Assembly: GCF_003096075.1 (NCBI RefSeq)
Contig: NZ_CP015449.1
Coordinates: 992,001 to 1,056,000 of the forward strand
DNA from: Dietzia lutea
GTDB lineage: Bacteria; Actinomycetota; Actinomycetes; Mycobacteriales; Mycobacteriaceae
Direction of reading: 5' to 3'
Length of the DNA: 64,000 nt
Positions 40,001 to 48,533 of this stretch are shown here, one piece after another (the stretch's first letter is position 1; the number at the start of each line of letters is the position of its first letter). Both the position numbers and the translations under genes were made by a program. The notes beneath the pieces are model-generated. The model had not been told where the DNA came from and ran no database searches. It was given only the letters and a program-made list of their open reading frames with translations.

Positions 40001-40417
40001 ATGAGCGTTCTCGAACTGACCTCCGCGGACCTCGCCGCCACCGGCATCAGCCCGGAGGAGTACCCGACCGTCCACGCCCGGCCGTGGCTCGACTCCCAGG
40101 GGGTGTGCACCACCGCCGGGCTCGCGCACGTCCCCGACGGCAGCCGCATCCGGGTCGCCGGGGCGGTCACCCACCGACAGCGGCCCGCCACCGCGGAGGG
40201 CGTGACCTTCCTCAGCCTCGAGGACGAGACCGGCATGACCAACATCGTCTGCTCGGTCGGGCTGTGGGCGCGCTACCGGCCGATCGTCTCCTCGGCCCCG
40301 GCGCTCATCGTCCGCGGCACGGTGGAGAACCGCTCGGGCGCGGTCAGCGTGGTGGCGGACAAGATCGAACGTCTCCACCTCGGCATGGCCATCGGTCACA
40401 GCAGGGACTTCCGGTGA
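37094..40417 (+). CDS. dnaE2: Error-prone DNA polymerase III alpha subunit DnaE2
   Basis: 1107-residue C-family polymerase for damage-induced mutagenesis with ImuA'/ImuB. The N-terminal PHP domain starts ELHAHTAFSFLDGASSPE; palm-domain aspartates are in PDIDVDIES (about residue 455), with GRGSAANSAVCYSLGIT nearby; the C-terminus has an OB-fold (GVTFLSLEDETGMTNIVC). Length and the short tail fit DnaE2 rather than replicative DnaE1. GTG 37094 opens with NWYHGPRSWGELERVL, the usual DnaE2 start. No SOS box is evident directly upstream; it may depend on the preceding promoter. Confidence 0.95.
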   Translation: MNWYHGPRSWGELERVLSGRPNPRGPENPHPGDGSDAPAWSRTRGDYTPPQRPRVQGRVPYAELHAHTAFSFLDGASSPEAMAEAAAELGLTALAITDHDGLYGVVRFAEAASELGLATVFGAELSLPGGEHLLVLARGQEGYRRLSRAIARAHLRGGAKGEPRYEITELAEAAGGHWYVLTGCRRGRVRRALERGGTGAPDFDIAAARTALDQLVELFGRDRVVVELTCHGVPEDTERCDALAGLAARAGLPVVATTAAHCAGPEDARLASVMAALGARDALETHAAHLPAAGGAHLRSGEEMADLFDRWPDAVAGADRLGRECAFDLRLIAPQLPPFDVPEGHTEDTMLAELAYAGAARRYGTREEAPEAYAQIDRELKVIAELGFPGYFLVVHDIVEFCRREGILCQGRGSAANSAVCYSLGITNVDPVRAQLLFERFLAPERDGPPDIDVDIESGRREEAIQYVYSRYGRDYAAQVANVITYRGRSAVRDVARALGYSPGQQDAWSKSVDRWSGLKNHEREATEHTVPPDVLALARQLVGLPRHLGIHSGGMVICDRPVADVVPVEWARMPGRTVLQWDKDDCAAVGLVKFDMLGLGMLTALHHAIDLAAEHKDLDVDLARLDLADPQVYEMLCRGDSVGVFQVESRAQMATLPRLRPRTFYDLVVEVALIRPGPIQGGSVHPYIRRRNGREKVVFDHPALESVLGRTLGIPLFQEQLMQIATVIAGFTGAEADQLRRAMGAKRSPERMARLKERFFAGMRELHGIGTSPPGTPYTGPEVGERIWEKMCAFANYGFPESHSQSFAAIVYYSAWFKCHHPAIFCAALLRSQPMGFYSPQSLVADARRHGVTVHRPCVNRSLGGATCENDGTEVRLGLESVRAIGEDLATAIADERDSHGPYTSAADLAGRTGLSVRQMEALATAGALDSLGTGGRRAALWSAATAAREKPGMLPGLSQVDAPALPGMSVLELTSADLAATGISPEEYPTVHARPWLDSQGVCTTAGLAHVPDGSRIRVAGAVTHRQRPATAEGVTFLSLEDETGMTNIVCSVGLWARYRPIVSSAPALIVRGTVENRSGAVSVVADKIERLHLGMAIGHSRDFR

Positions 40418-40433
40418 CCACCCGGGGCGGCAC

Positions 40434-40547
40434 CAGAGGGGCCACACCGAGCGGCGGTGTCAGGCGGCCGGCACCGAGGGGCGGCGGCCAGAGGGGCCAC
40501 ACCGAGGGACCACACCGACGGACGGCGTCAGGCGGCCCGCACCGAGG
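40434..40547. repeat. Interleaved direct repeats at the dnaE2/TDT convergent junction
   Basis: CAGAGGGGCCACACCGAG occurs exactly at 40434-40451 and 40489-40506. A second motif, GTCAGGCGGCC-[G/C]-GCACCGAGG, occurs at 40459-40479 and 40527-40547. The last copy covers the stop codon (40528-40530) of the minus-strand gene, so that gene's 3' end has been duplicated into the intergenic space. Confidence 0.88.
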
Positions 40548-41559
40548 CGATCGCGCGGACGCTGGCGACCGCGCACAACACCCAGATGGCGATGAGGACC
40601 GCCACCGTCAGCAGGCTCGCCGCATGCCATCCGAGGTAGTGAGCGCCCAGGCCGCAGGTCGACAACGGATAGGTCATGGCCCACCACCCCGGAGTGAACG
40701 GCATCCGGGCCAGGAACCCCCGCACCGTCGTCAGCACCGCGAACGCGCCCAGTCCCGCACCGGCGACCAGCACGGTGGCCCCGTACGCCCGCGCCACACC
40801 CGCCAGCGCCGGACCCGAGAGCACCTGCGCCGCCGCCGTGGACTGCCCCACGATCCCCAGCGGAATCCATGTCGAGGTCGACAACACCACCGGCACCGGC
40901 GTGCGGAACCACGCATGGTGGTACGCCGTCACGATCACCGCGCCCCCCAGTGCCAGTGCCAGCACGAAGCAGAACACGCACGCCGCCGACAACAGGACCC
41001 TGGCGACATCCGACTCGAACTGCCGGGCGATCACGCCACCCGCCGTCGCCGAGACCATCGGCGGCACCATCGGCAACGCCCACGTGGGGAGCGGATGGTC
41101 GGGTCGCGTGGCGAGCAGCCACACCGCGAACCCCACCGCCGTGGCTAGGCCGAGCACCGTGCCCGCGGCCCACAACGCCACATCCACGCCGAAGGCGATC
41201 CACGACAGCATCGGCGCATGGGCCTCCACAACGATGAACGTCGCCGACCCCACCGCGAGCAGTCCCATCGAGACCATGCCCCACAGCGGGAGCATCGCCG
41301 CGTCCCGCACAGACGACGTCCACATGTCCGGATCGCGCGCCACCGACCTGGCGAACCCCGTGCCCAGCCCGACCAAAAGGACCCATCCCGCGACGAGCAT
41401 GACCACCGCGGCCGACGAGAAACCGGGCACCCGCCCAGAGTGGATCTGCAGAAGCGTGGCCAGGCCACCGGTGCCCATCACCGCGCCGAACCACGCCGGC
41501 CCCGGGCCGGGAACACCGGGCGCCGCAGGTCCTCGTCCTGCTCCGGGGGTCTCGGTCAC
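40528..41559 (-). CDS. TDT-family (SLAC1-like) transporter
   Basis: 343 residues with about ten hydrophobic helices. PAWFGAVMGTGGLATLLQ and FTPGWWAMTYPLSTCGLGA match the voltage-dependent anion channel / tellurite-resistance-dicarboxylate transporter family (PF03595). Members export or exchange small anions such as malate, sulfite or chloride; the substrate here is unknown. GTG 41559 is the most likely start, immediately after a TAGTGT/CATAGT -10-like sequence. Divergent from the FAD oxidase gene. Confidence 0.88.
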   Translation of the reverse strand: MTETPGAGRGPAAPGVPGPGPAWFGAVMGTGGLATLLQIHSGRVPGFSSAAVVMLVAGWVLLVGLGTGFARSVARDPDMWTSSVRDAAMLPLWGMVSMGLLAVGSATFIVVEAHAPMLSWIAFGVDVALWAAGTVLGLATAVGFAVWLLATRPDHPLPTWALPMVPPMVSATAGGVIARQFESDVARVLLSAACVFCFVLALALGGAVIVTAYHHAWFRTPVPVVLSTSTWIPLGIVGQSTAAAQVLSGPALAGVARAYGATVLVAGAGLGAFAVLTTVRGFLARMPFTPGWWAMTYPLSTCGLGAHYLGWHAASLLTVAVLIAIWVLCAVASVRAIASVRAA

Positions 41560-41666
41560 CAGGACACTATGCCCCCGGCCGACCCCGCGCGAAGAACCGG
41601 GGGGAAGAGCGCGGACCGTGCACGGATACCGCGGCGGCGGGCGGGACGACGCCGTACCTTCGGGGC

Positions 41667-43058
41667 ATGAGCGTCCCCTCCGCCGACCGTCACCCCGCCG
41701 CGGCACTCGACGACCTCCGCACCCGTCTCGACCACTCACACCTCATCACCGACCCCGACGTCCTGCAGAGCTACCGGCAGGACTGGGCCAAGGCCCCCGA
41801 CCCCGGTACGCCCCTCGCCGTGGTGCGCGCACGCACCACCGAGGACGTCCAGGAGGTCATGCGCTGGGCGAGCACCCACTCCGTGCCGATCGTCCCGCGT
41901 GGCGCGGGATCCGGGCTGTCCGGCGGCGCCACCGCCGTGGACGGCGGGATAGTCCTGTCCACGGAACTCATGCGCGACCTCCACGTCGACCCCGTCACCC
42001 GCACCGCCACCGTCCAACCGGGGTTGTACAACGCCGAGGTCAAGCAGGCCGTCGCCGAACACGGCCTCTGGTACCCGCCGGACCCGTCCTCCTACGAGAT
42101 CTGCTCGATCGGCGGCAACATCGCGACCAACGCCGGCGGACTGTGCTGCGTGAAGTACGGCGTCACCACCGACTACGTCCTCGGGATGACGGTCGTCCTG
42201 GCCGACGGCACCGCCGTCCGACTCGGCGGACCGCGGCTCAAGGACACCGCCGGACTGAGCCTGACGAAACTGTTCGTCGGCAGCGAGGGGACGCTGGGCG
42301 TCGTCACCGAGATCATCCTGCGACTGATCCCCGCCCAACCACCGCGGTCGACGGTGGTGGGGATCTTCCCCGACGTCGTCGCCTGCAGCGAGGCGGTCCT
42401 GGCCATCACCAGCCGGATCCGCCCCGCGATGCTCGAGTTCATGGAAACCGTCAGCATCCGGGCCGTCGAGGCGGACCTGAGGATGGGACTCGACACCGAC
42501 GCCGGCGCGATGCTGCTCGCCCAGTCCGACCTGACCGGACCCGACCGCGCGGCCGAGACCGAGTTCATGGCCGAGGCCTTCCGTACCCACGGCGCCACCG
42601 AGGTCTTCGCCACCGACGACCCCGACGAGGGCGAACAGTTCACCATGGCGCGCCGGGCCGCGTTCACGAGCCTGGGCAAGGTCGGGACACTGCTCCTCGA
42701 GGACGTCGGCGTGCCGCTGCCCTCCCTGCCCCGGCTCGTCGCGGGGATCGAGGAGATCTCCGCGCGTCGGGACGTCCCGATCGCCCTCGTCGCCCACGCC
42801 GGTGACGGCAACACCCACCCCATCATCGTCCTCACCGACGACGACCCGGACCGCGCCGAGCGGGCCCGCCTGGCGTTCGGCGAGGTGATGGACCTCGCGA
42901 TCGGGATGGGCGGGACGATCACGGGCGAGCACGGCGTCGGACGCCTCAAGGCGCCGTGGCTGCCCGCGCAGCTGGGCGACGACGTCATGGAACTGACCCG
43001 GCGCATCAAGAACGCGCTCGACCCGCAGGGGATCCTCAACCCCGGCACGATGCTGTAG
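41667..43058 (+). CDS. FAD-linked oxidase, GlcD / D-lactate dehydrogenase type
   Basis: 463 residues. FAD-binding PCMH domain with VPRGAGSGLSGGATAVDGGIVL and GGNIATNAGGLCCVKYGVTTDYVLGM; C-terminal FAD-oxidase domain with HAGDGNTHP and GGTITGEHGVGRLK, whose histidines bind metal or substrate. These fit glycolate oxidase GlcD or quinone-linked D-lactate dehydrogenase; the exact 2-hydroxyacid cannot be read. A TACCTT element (41655-41660) ends six bases before the ATG (leaderless). Confidence 0.9.
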   Translation: MSVPSADRHPAAALDDLRTRLDHSHLITDPDVLQSYRQDWAKAPDPGTPLAVVRARTTEDVQEVMRWASTHSVPIVPRGAGSGLSGGATAVDGGIVLSTELMRDLHVDPVTRTATVQPGLYNAEVKQAVAEHGLWYPPDPSSYEICSIGGNIATNAGGLCCVKYGVTTDYVLGMTVVLADGTAVRLGGPRLKDTAGLSLTKLFVGSEGTLGVVTEIILRLIPAQPPRSTVVGIFPDVVACSEAVLAITSRIRPAMLEFMETVSIRAVEADLRMGLDTDAGAMLLAQSDLTGPDRAAETEFMAEAFRTHGATEVFATDDPDEGEQFTMARRAAFTSLGKVGTLLLEDVGVPLPSLPRLVAGIEEISARRDVPIALVAHAGDGNTHPIIVLTDDDPDRAERARLAFGEVMDLAIGMGGTITGEHGVGRLKAPWLPAQLGDDVMELTRRIKNALDPQGILNPGTML

Positions 43059-43142
43059 CGGCCGTTCCCCGGCCCGGAATCAGGCCCGATCCCGGGGATC
43101 TCCCCGATGCGCGGTCGCGCCCGGTCGACGAGCATCCAACTC

Positions 43143-43589
43143 ATGGCCACCGACCGACTCTGCCTGCTGCTCTACCGGTCCCTGCTGCTGACGACCGCGG
43201 CGGTGGCGCTCGGCCTGGGCGTCGCCGCAGGCCTCGAGGCGCCCACCATCACACCCGAATACCAACTCACCGGCTACTGGCGCGCCTACGGGCTGCTGGT
43301 CTTCGCGGCCCTGTCCGCCTACCTCGGCGCGACCCCGCCGGGAGCGGCCGTGCTGTGGCTGGTCGTGATCTTCCACAAGGCGTCCATGACCATGACCGCC
43401 GTGCTCCTGCTCCGTCACGACGTGACCGGCGCACCCGCCGCGGCCGCCATCGACGGGGCGATTGCCCTGGCCACGCTCCTCGCGCTGGGCCTGCGACGGC
43501 CGGCCGCGCGGGCGGCCCGATCTGATCGCCCGGACACCGCCGCTCCCACCAACACCCGACCGCCGATTACCGTCCCCCACGCCGCCTGA
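43143..43589 (+). CDS. Four-helix membrane protein of unknown function
   Basis: 148 residues from ATG 43143, with hydrophobic segments SLLLTTAAVALGLGVAAGL, AYGLLVFAALSAYLGA, AAVLWLVVIFHKASMTMTAVLLL and AAAIDGAIALATLLALGL, then a Pro/Arg/Thr-rich tail. I do not recognise a family. An upstream in-frame ATG (43107) would add 12 basic residues. It follows the FAD oxidase by 84 bases and may be co-transcribed. Confidence 0.7.
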   Translation: MATDRLCLLLYRSLLLTTAAVALGLGVAAGLEAPTITPEYQLTGYWRAYGLLVFAALSAYLGATPPGAAVLWLVVIFHKASMTMTAVLLLRHDVTGAPAAAAIDGAIALATLLALGLRRPAARAARSDRPDTAAPTNTRPPITVPHAA

Positions 43590-43639
43590 GCGACCGCGGG
43601 GGAGCGGGGCGGACGCGGCCCTCGTCGTCGTCGCCCCCT

Positions 43640-43760
43640 CGCTGCCGGTAGGCAAGCGCCGCCCCCCCCTCCCCGCCCGGTAGGCGAGCGCGCATGGGCC
43701 CGGCACCGCCCGGTAGGCGGGCGCGCCTGGGCCGGCGCCGCCCGGCACCGCCCGGTGCGC
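43640..43760. repeat. About 33-bp degenerate tandem repeat before mntR stop
   Basis: Three head-to-tail units carry CCGGTAGGC-[A/G]-[A/G]GCG: about 43640-43673, 43674-43706 (CGCCCGGTAGGCGAGCGCGC) and 43707-43738 (CGCCCGGTAGGCGGGCGCGC), with shorter CGCCCGG remnants to 43760. They fill the gap between two convergent genes. Confidence 0.85.
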
Positions 43761-43766
43761 CCGACG

Positions 43767-44453
43767 TCAGTCGTCGACGCGCACCCGCACCGCCGCGGCC
43801 ACCGGCGTGCCCACCTGCACGACCCGGCCCGACAACGACACCGAGATGATCCCCAACTCGACCTGCCGGGAGACCACCTCCACGGGGGAATCGGGGCGCA
43901 GGCCGATCTCGGCGAGGTGGCGCAGGACGGCGTTGTCGCGGTCGGAGACCCGGGTCACCACACCCGTAGAGCCCTCCTCGACGCGATCCAGCGGGGTGTC
44001 GCCGAGCGGGTCGAGGTGGCCGTCGCGGGTGGGGATCGGATCGCCGTGGGGATCGCGGTGCGGGTGGTCGAGGAACACGTCGAGGGCGTCGACGAACCGG
44101 TCCGAGACCACGTGCTCGAGCGCATCGGCCTCGGCGTGCACCTCGTCCCACGGGTAGTCCAGGCAGCGGGCGAGGAACGTCTCGATGATCCGGTGCCGCC
44201 GCACCATCGCCACCGCGAACGACCGACCCGCCTCCGTGAGCACCACCGGCGCGTACGGGCGGTGCTCGGCCAGGCCCATCGCGACCAGCTTGCGGACGCC
44301 CTCGCTCACGGAGGAGGGCGACGCGCCGAGACGCTCGGCCAGCGCGCTCGAGGTCACCGGGTCGCCGCCGGCGCCGAGCGCGTGCACGGCCATGAGGTAG
44401 GCCTGGATCGTCGGGGTGAGGTCGGCGAGGGCTCGCGGCGGGTCGACGGTCAT
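43767..44453 (-). CDS. mntR: DtxR/MntR-family metal-dependent repressor
   Basis: 228 residues. N-terminal winged helix (TIQAYLMAVHALGAGG, LAERLGASPSSVSEGVRKLVAMGLAEHR), dimerisation/metal domain with HRIIETFLARCLDYPWDEVHAEADALEHVVSDRFVDALD, whose His/Glu/Cys positions match DtxR-family metal ligands, and a C-terminal SH3-like FeoA-type domain. It is the last gene of a metal ABC-transporter operon, overlapping the permease by ATGA, so it most likely senses the transported metal (manganese by family analogy; zinc or iron possible) and represses the operon through the palindrome at 47093-47110. Confidence 0.87.
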   Translation of the reverse strand: MTVDPPRALADLTPTIQAYLMAVHALGAGGDPVTSSALAERLGASPSSVSEGVRKLVAMGLAEHRPYAPVVLTEAGRSFAVAMVRRHRIIETFLARCLDYPWDEVHAEADALEHVVSDRFVDALDVFLDHPHRDPHGDPIPTRDGHLDPLGDTPLDRVEEGSTGVVTRVSDRDNAVLRHLAEIGLRPDSPVEVVSRQVELGIISVSLSGRVVQVGTPVAAAVRVRVDD

Positions 44454-45319
44454 ATGGCCATCATCCCCGATCGTCGCCCGCGGGCGCTCGCCACCGCCCG
44501 CGGGATCACCCCGCGCCGGGGCGCGAGCAACTGCGCCGCCGCGAAGATGACCGCCTGGGTGAGGACCACGACCGGGCCAGGCGGGAGGTCGGCGTAGTAG
44601 CCGAGGTACAGGCCGGTGACCCCGCCGATCAGGGCGACGACGACGGCAAGGGCCATCGTCCCCCGCATCGTGTCCGCCACCAACTGAGCGGTCGCGCCCG
44701 GCATGATGAGCGTCGCCACCACCAGGATCACACCCACGGACTGCACCCCGGCGACCGTCGCGGTGGCCAGCGTCGCCAACAGCAGGGCCGTGAGCGCCCG
44801 GGTGCGCAGCCCCAGGGTGTGGGCGTGGAGACGGTCGAACGCCAACAGGATCAGGTCGCGCCGGAACGCGAGGAGCACGATCACCGTGAACGCGGAGACC
44901 ACGAGCACCTGCACGAGGTCGGAGTCGCGGACGCCGAGCACGGAGCCGAACAGGATCGAATGCAGGTCCTGCTGGCTGGGGAAGCGGGCGATGAGGACGA
45001 GGCCGAGTGAGAACAGGGCGGTGAAGACGATGCCCATCGCCGCGTCCGGTCGCACGGTCCCGCTCTCGCGCACCGCGCCGATCAACCACACCGCGATGAG
45101 CGCCGCGACGAGGGCGCCGACCGCGAACGGGATGCCGGTCAGCGCCGCGATCACCACTCCGGGCAGCACCGCGTGCGACACGGCGTCGCCCATGAGCGAC
45201 CACCCCATATGGACCAGCCAGCAGCTCAGCAGCGCGCCGGCGACCCCGGAGGCCGTCACCACGAGCAGGGCGCGGCGCATGAACTCGTACGACATCGGTT
45301 CGGTGAGGAGTTCGATCAC
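44450..45319 (-). CDS. Metal ABC transporter permease (ZnuB/MntC family)
   Basis: 289 residues, about eight helices. Family ABC-3 features: SWLVHMGWSLMGDAVSHAVLPGVVIAAL-type coupling region near the N-terminus and VGVILVVATLIMPGATAQLVAD. Forms the membrane channel of the Mn/Zn importer with the ATPase (overlapping GTGA) and the binding lipoprotein. Confidence 0.92.
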   Translation of the reverse strand: MIELLTEPMSYEFMRRALLVVTASGVAGALLSCWLVHMGWSLMGDAVSHAVLPGVVIAALTGIPFAVGALVAALIAVWLIGAVRESGTVRPDAAMGIVFTALFSLGLVLIARFPSQQDLHSILFGSVLGVRDSDLVQVLVVSAFTVIVLLAFRRDLILLAFDRLHAHTLGLRTRALTALLLATLATATVAGVQSVGVILVVATLIMPGATAQLVADTMRGTMALAVVVALIGGVTGLYLGYYADLPPGPVVVLTQAVIFAAAQLLAPRRGVIPRAVASARGRRSGMMAI

Positions 45320-46134
45320 GAGACGGCCCGATCGGTGACAGGGGACGCGGCGGCGTCCGGGGTGGAGTCGGCGGCCCCGGGGAGGCGGGCCCCGAGCAGG
45401 GTCGACAGGACATGCGGCGTCGTGGTCTCGGCGACCGGGCCGTGGGCGACCAGGCTGCCGTTGAGCAGGGCCACCGAATCGGCGAGCCGCTCGACGGTGC
45501 CCAGGTGGTGGGTGGAGACCAGCACGGTGCGGCCGCCGGCGGTGAGCTCGCGCAGGACGTCGATGTAGACCTCTTCGCTGCCGGCGTCCATCCCGTTGAA
45601 CGGCTCGTCGAGCAGGAGCAGGTCGGCCTCCTGGGCCAGGCACCGCGCCAACATGACCCGGCGGCGCTGGCCGCCCGAGAGCTCGCCGATGCGCCGCGAC
45701 GCGAGCCCCGACAGGCCCACCCTCTCGAGGGCGTCCGCCACGGCGTCCCGGTCGCGTCCCGACGGCCGACGCCACGGCCCGGTGAAGTGACGGCGGCCCT
45801 GCATGACGACCTCGGCGGCCGTGACGGGGAAGTGCTCGTCGATGCCGTCGGCCTGCGGCACCGCCGCGACCCGGCCGCTGCGCAGCGCGCCGTGGACGGA
45901 CGTCCCGAGGAGGCGGACGGAGCCCGTCGTGGGGGTGACCAGGCCGAGCAGTGCCTGCAGCAGGGTCGACTTGCCGGAGCCGTTGGGGCCGAGCAGGACG
46001 GTGATCTCCCCCCGCGGCGCGGACAGCGAGACCGCGTCGAGGGCCCGGACCTGCCCGCGGTCGACGGTGAGGTCGGAGACGACGACGGCGAGCGGGCCGG
46101 CGTCCGGGGAGAAGGGCAGTGGCCGATCGGTCAT
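45316..46134 (-). CDS. Metal ABC transporter ATP-binding protein
   Basis: 272 residues. Walker A LLGPNGSGKSTLLQALLG, signature ELSGGQRRRVMLARCLAQ, Walker B LLLLDEPFNGMD and H-loop VLVSTHHLG. Energises the metal importer. ATGA overlap with the binding-protein gene upstream. A His/Asp-containing segment (PQADGIDEHFPVTAAEVV) is typical of Mn/Zn ATPases. Confidence 0.94.
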   Translation of the reverse strand: MTDRPLPFSPDAGPLAVVVSDLTVDRGQVRALDAVSLSAPRGEITVLLGPNGSGKSTLLQALLGLVTPTTGSVRLLGTSVHGALRSGRVAAVPQADGIDEHFPVTAAEVVMQGRRHFTGPWRRPSGRDRDAVADALERVGLSGLASRRIGELSGGQRRRVMLARCLAQEADLLLLDEPFNGMDAGSEEVYIDVLRELTAGGRTVLVSTHHLGTVERLADSVALLNGSLVAHGPVAETTTPHVLSTLLGARLPGAADSTPDAAASPVTDRAVS

Positions 46135-47102
46135 GAGGTCAGCTCCCGGGTGATGGTCTCGAGGTCGTGGTCGAGGAGGTCGAGATAAGTGGGCACGGGC
46201 CCGGTGGGGCCGGAGAGCGAGTCGACGTACAGCAGGCCCGCCAGGCGGCTGCCGGTCTCGGCGGCGACCTGCTCCATGGCGGCGTCCGAGACCGTCGACT
46301 CGCAGAACACGGCGGGGATCTGCCGCTCGCGGATCCGGTCGATCAACGCGGTGACCTGCCGGGGCAAACCCTGGTTCTCGCTGTTGACCGGCCACAGGTA
46401 CAGCTCCTCCAGCCCGAGGTCGCGGGCCAGGTAGGAGAACGCGCCCTCGCAGGTGACGAGTACGCGGCGGTCCTCCGGCACCGACGCCACCGCCTCGCGG
46501 GCGCGGACCGCCATCTCCTCCAGGTCGGTGACGTAGTCCTCGGCGCGGGCGCGGTACTCCGCGGCGCCGTCCGGATCGAGGTCGGCGAGGGCGTCGGCGA
46601 TCGCGCGGACGTAGCGTGCACCCTCGACCGGCGACATCCACGCGTGGGGATTGGGTCGGCCGGTGTAGTTGCCCGCACGGATGGGCAGGGGTTCGACCCC
46701 GTCCGTGGTGACGAGGTGGGCGGCGTCGGTCCCGTCGATGAACCGCAGGAGCCAGTCGTCCATCCCCAGCCCGTTGCTCACCACGAGGTCCGCGCCCTCG
46801 ACCCGCTTGAGGTCCTCGACGGTCGGCTCGTAGTGATGCACGTCGGCCCCCGGCGTGGTGACGGACTCGACCACCACGCGGTCGCCGCCGACGCGCCCGA
46901 CCATGTCGGCCAGGATCGTGAACGTCGTGGCCACCACCACCCGGCCCCCGGACGCGTCGGACCGCTGGCGGTCGTCGACGTCCGCCGGGCCGGTGGCGCC
47001 GACCGCACACCCGGACAGCAGCGCGAGCGCAGTGGCGAGCGTTGCGGCGGCTGCGCGGCGGGTGGCAACGCTACGGGCGGCAGCGCCTCCGGGTTTCGGC
47101 AT
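46131..47102 (-). CDS. Metal-binding ABC transporter lipoprotein (ZnuA/MntA family)
   Basis: 323 residues. Signal peptide with lipobox LLSGC, then a cluster A-I solute-binding fold: VVVATTFTILADMVGRVGGDRV, metal ligands in TPGADVHHYEPTVEDL (His), NPHAWMSP (His), VTCEGAFSYLARDLGL (Glu) and CESTVSDAAME. The absence of a long His-rich loop and the MntR-type regulator favour manganese, not proven. ATG 47102 lies six bases after the -10 TAAAGT and inside an operator-like palindrome. Confidence 0.9.
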   Translation of the reverse strand: MPKPGGAAARSVATRRAAAATLATALALLSGCAVGATGPADVDDRQRSDASGGRVVVATTFTILADMVGRVGGDRVVVESVTTPGADVHHYEPTVEDLKRVEGADLVVSNGLGMDDWLLRFIDGTDAAHLVTTDGVEPLPIRAGNYTGRPNPHAWMSPVEGARYVRAIADALADLDPDGAAEYRARAEDYVTDLEEMAVRAREAVASVPEDRRVLVTCEGAFSYLARDLGLEELYLWPVNSENQGLPRQVTALIDRIRERQIPAVFCESTVSDAAMEQVAAETGSRLAGLLYVDSLSGPTGPVPTYLDLLDHDLETITRELTS

Positions 47103-47114
47103 ACCGAAACTTTA
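47093..47114 (-). promoter_or_regulatory. Promoter/operator of the metal transporter operon
   Basis: GTTTCGG-N4-CCGAAAC (47093-47110) is a perfect 7-base inverted repeat whose central four bases include the start codon. On the minus strand -10 TAAAGT (complement of 47109-47114) touches it, with the ATG six bases further on. A repressor bound here would cover the -10, the start site and the start codon. Assignment to the co-encoded MntR-type protein is inference. Confidence 0.75.
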
Positions 47115-47116
47115 AA

Positions 47117-47608
47117 TCAACCGGCGGGAAAATCCATACCGCCGTGGTAGTCCTGCTGGCGCCACGCCTCGTAGACCGCCACCGCGGCGGCGTTGGACAG
47201 GTTCATCGACCGCCGCCCGGGCAGCATCGGGATCCGCACCCGCGCCGTCACACGCGGATCGGCGAGGACGTCCTCGGCCAGGCCGGTGGGCTCGGGGCCG
47301 AAGAGCAGGACGTCACCGGGGGCGAACCGCACCTGCGGCAGCGCGAGGTCGGCCCGAGCGGAGAACGCCCACACCCGCGCCGGCAGGAGCCGGGAGTACG
47401 CCGCCTCGAGGTCCTCGTGGACCTCGACGTGCGCCAGGTCGTGATAGTCCAGCCCGGCCCGCCGCAGGTGCGGCTCCGACAGGTCGAAACCCAGCGGGCC
47501 CGCCAGATGCAGTTCGCACCCGGCACCGGCGGCCATGCGGATCGCGTTGCCGGTGTTGGGTGGGATACACGGACGGTCGAACAACACGCGCACACCCACA
47601 CCGGTCAT
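47117..47608 (-). CDS. trmL: tRNA (cytidine(34)-2'-O)-methyltransferase TrmL
   Basis: 163-residue SPOUT methyltransferase. Knot motifs: [33 protein letters not shown] and [26 protein letters not shown]. Length and motifs fit TrmL (YibK), which methylates the wobble base of certain leucine tRNAs; other SpoU substrates cannot be ruled out. Its stop is 14 bases before the metal-transporter start, so that operon's promoter lies in its 3' end. Confidence 0.92.
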   Translation of the reverse strand: MTGVGVRVLFDRPCIPPNTGNAIRMAAGAGCELHLAGPLGFDLSEPHLRRAGLDYHDLAHVEVHEDLEAAYSRLLPARVWAFSARADLALPQVRFAPGDVLLFGPEPTGLAEDVLADPRVTARVRIPMLPGRRSMNLSNAAAVAVYEAWRQQDYHGGMDFPAG

Positions 47609-47667
47609 GGGGCCATTCTCGCAGCGCCCCGGCGACGGGCGCGCCCCGGAGTGGGATACTGGTGTGC

Positions 47668-48525
47668 GTGACCGCGATCAAGCTGGACGGCAAGCTCACC
47701 CGCGACGAGATCGTCGCCGACCTCACCCGGCGCGTGTCCGCGCTGCGGGAGAAGGGGATCACCCCGGGGCTCGGCACGGTACTGGTGGGGGACGACCCCG
47801 GCAGCCACTCCTACGTCAAGATGAAGCACCGCGACTGCAAGCAGGTCGGCATCGCCTCCATCCGACGCGATCTGCCCGCCGACACCACCCAGGCCGAACT
47901 CGAGGCCGTGATCGACGAGCTCAACGACGATCCCGCGTGCACCGGGTACATCGTGCAGCTGCCGCTGCCCCGACACCTCGACGAGAACGCGATCCTCGAG
48001 CGCATCGATCCGGCCAAGGACGCCGACGGACTCCACCCCGTCAACCTCGGCAAACTCGTGCTCAACGAGCCCGCCCCGCTGCCGTGCACCCCCAACGGGT
48101 GCATCCACCTGCTGCGCCGGTTCGGGGTGGAGCTCGACGGCGCACACGTCGTGGTGGTCGGCCGCGGCGTGACCGTCGGCCGCCCGATCGGCCTCATGCT
48201 CACACGCCGCAGCGAGAACTCCACCGTGACCCTGTGCCACACCGGCACGCGTGACCTGGCGGCGGAGACCCGGCGCGCTGACGTCATCGTCGCCGCCGCG
48301 GGTGTGGCCCACATGCTCACCCCGGACATGGTCAAGCCCGGAGCCGCCGTGCTGGACGTGGGGGTCTCCCGGCTCGACGGCGCACTCGCCGGTGACGTGC
48401 ATCCGGACGTGTGGGAGGTCGCGGGGGCGATCTCGCCCAACCCGGGCGGCGTCGGCCCGCTCACCCGCGCGTTCCTGCTGAGCAACGTGGTCGACCGCTG
48501 CGAGCGGCTCGACGCCGACACCTGA
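47668..48525 (+). CDS. folD: Methylenetetrahydrofolate dehydrogenase/cyclohydrolase FolD
   Basis: Interconverts 5,10-methylene- and 10-formyl-tetrahydrofolate. 285 residues. Catalytic lysine region [34 protein letters not shown], Rossmann [12 protein letters not shown] and C-terminal [19 protein letters not shown] element seven bases before GTG 47668 suggests a leaderless mRNA. Divergent from trmL. Confidence 0.97.
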   Translation: MTAIKLDGKLTRDEIVADLTRRVSALREKGITPGLGTVLVGDDPGSHSYVKMKHRDCKQVGIASIRRDLPADTTQAELEAVIDELNDDPACTGYIVQLPLPRHLDENAILERIDPAKDADGLHPVNLGKLVLNEPAPLPCTPNGCIHLLRRFGVELDGAHVVVVGRGVTVGRPIGLMLTRRSENSTVTLCHTGTRDLAAETRRADVIVAAAGVAHMLTPDMVKPGAAVLDVGVSRLDGALAGDVHPDVWEVAGAISPNPGGVGPLTRAFLLSNVVDRCERLDADT

Positions 48526-48533
48526 CGGCTCCC

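Noticed and set aside
43107-43142. ATG 43107 as start of the four-helix membrane protein
   Set aside because: Adds a short basic stretch without Shine-Dalgarno support; ATG 43143 starts just before the first helix.
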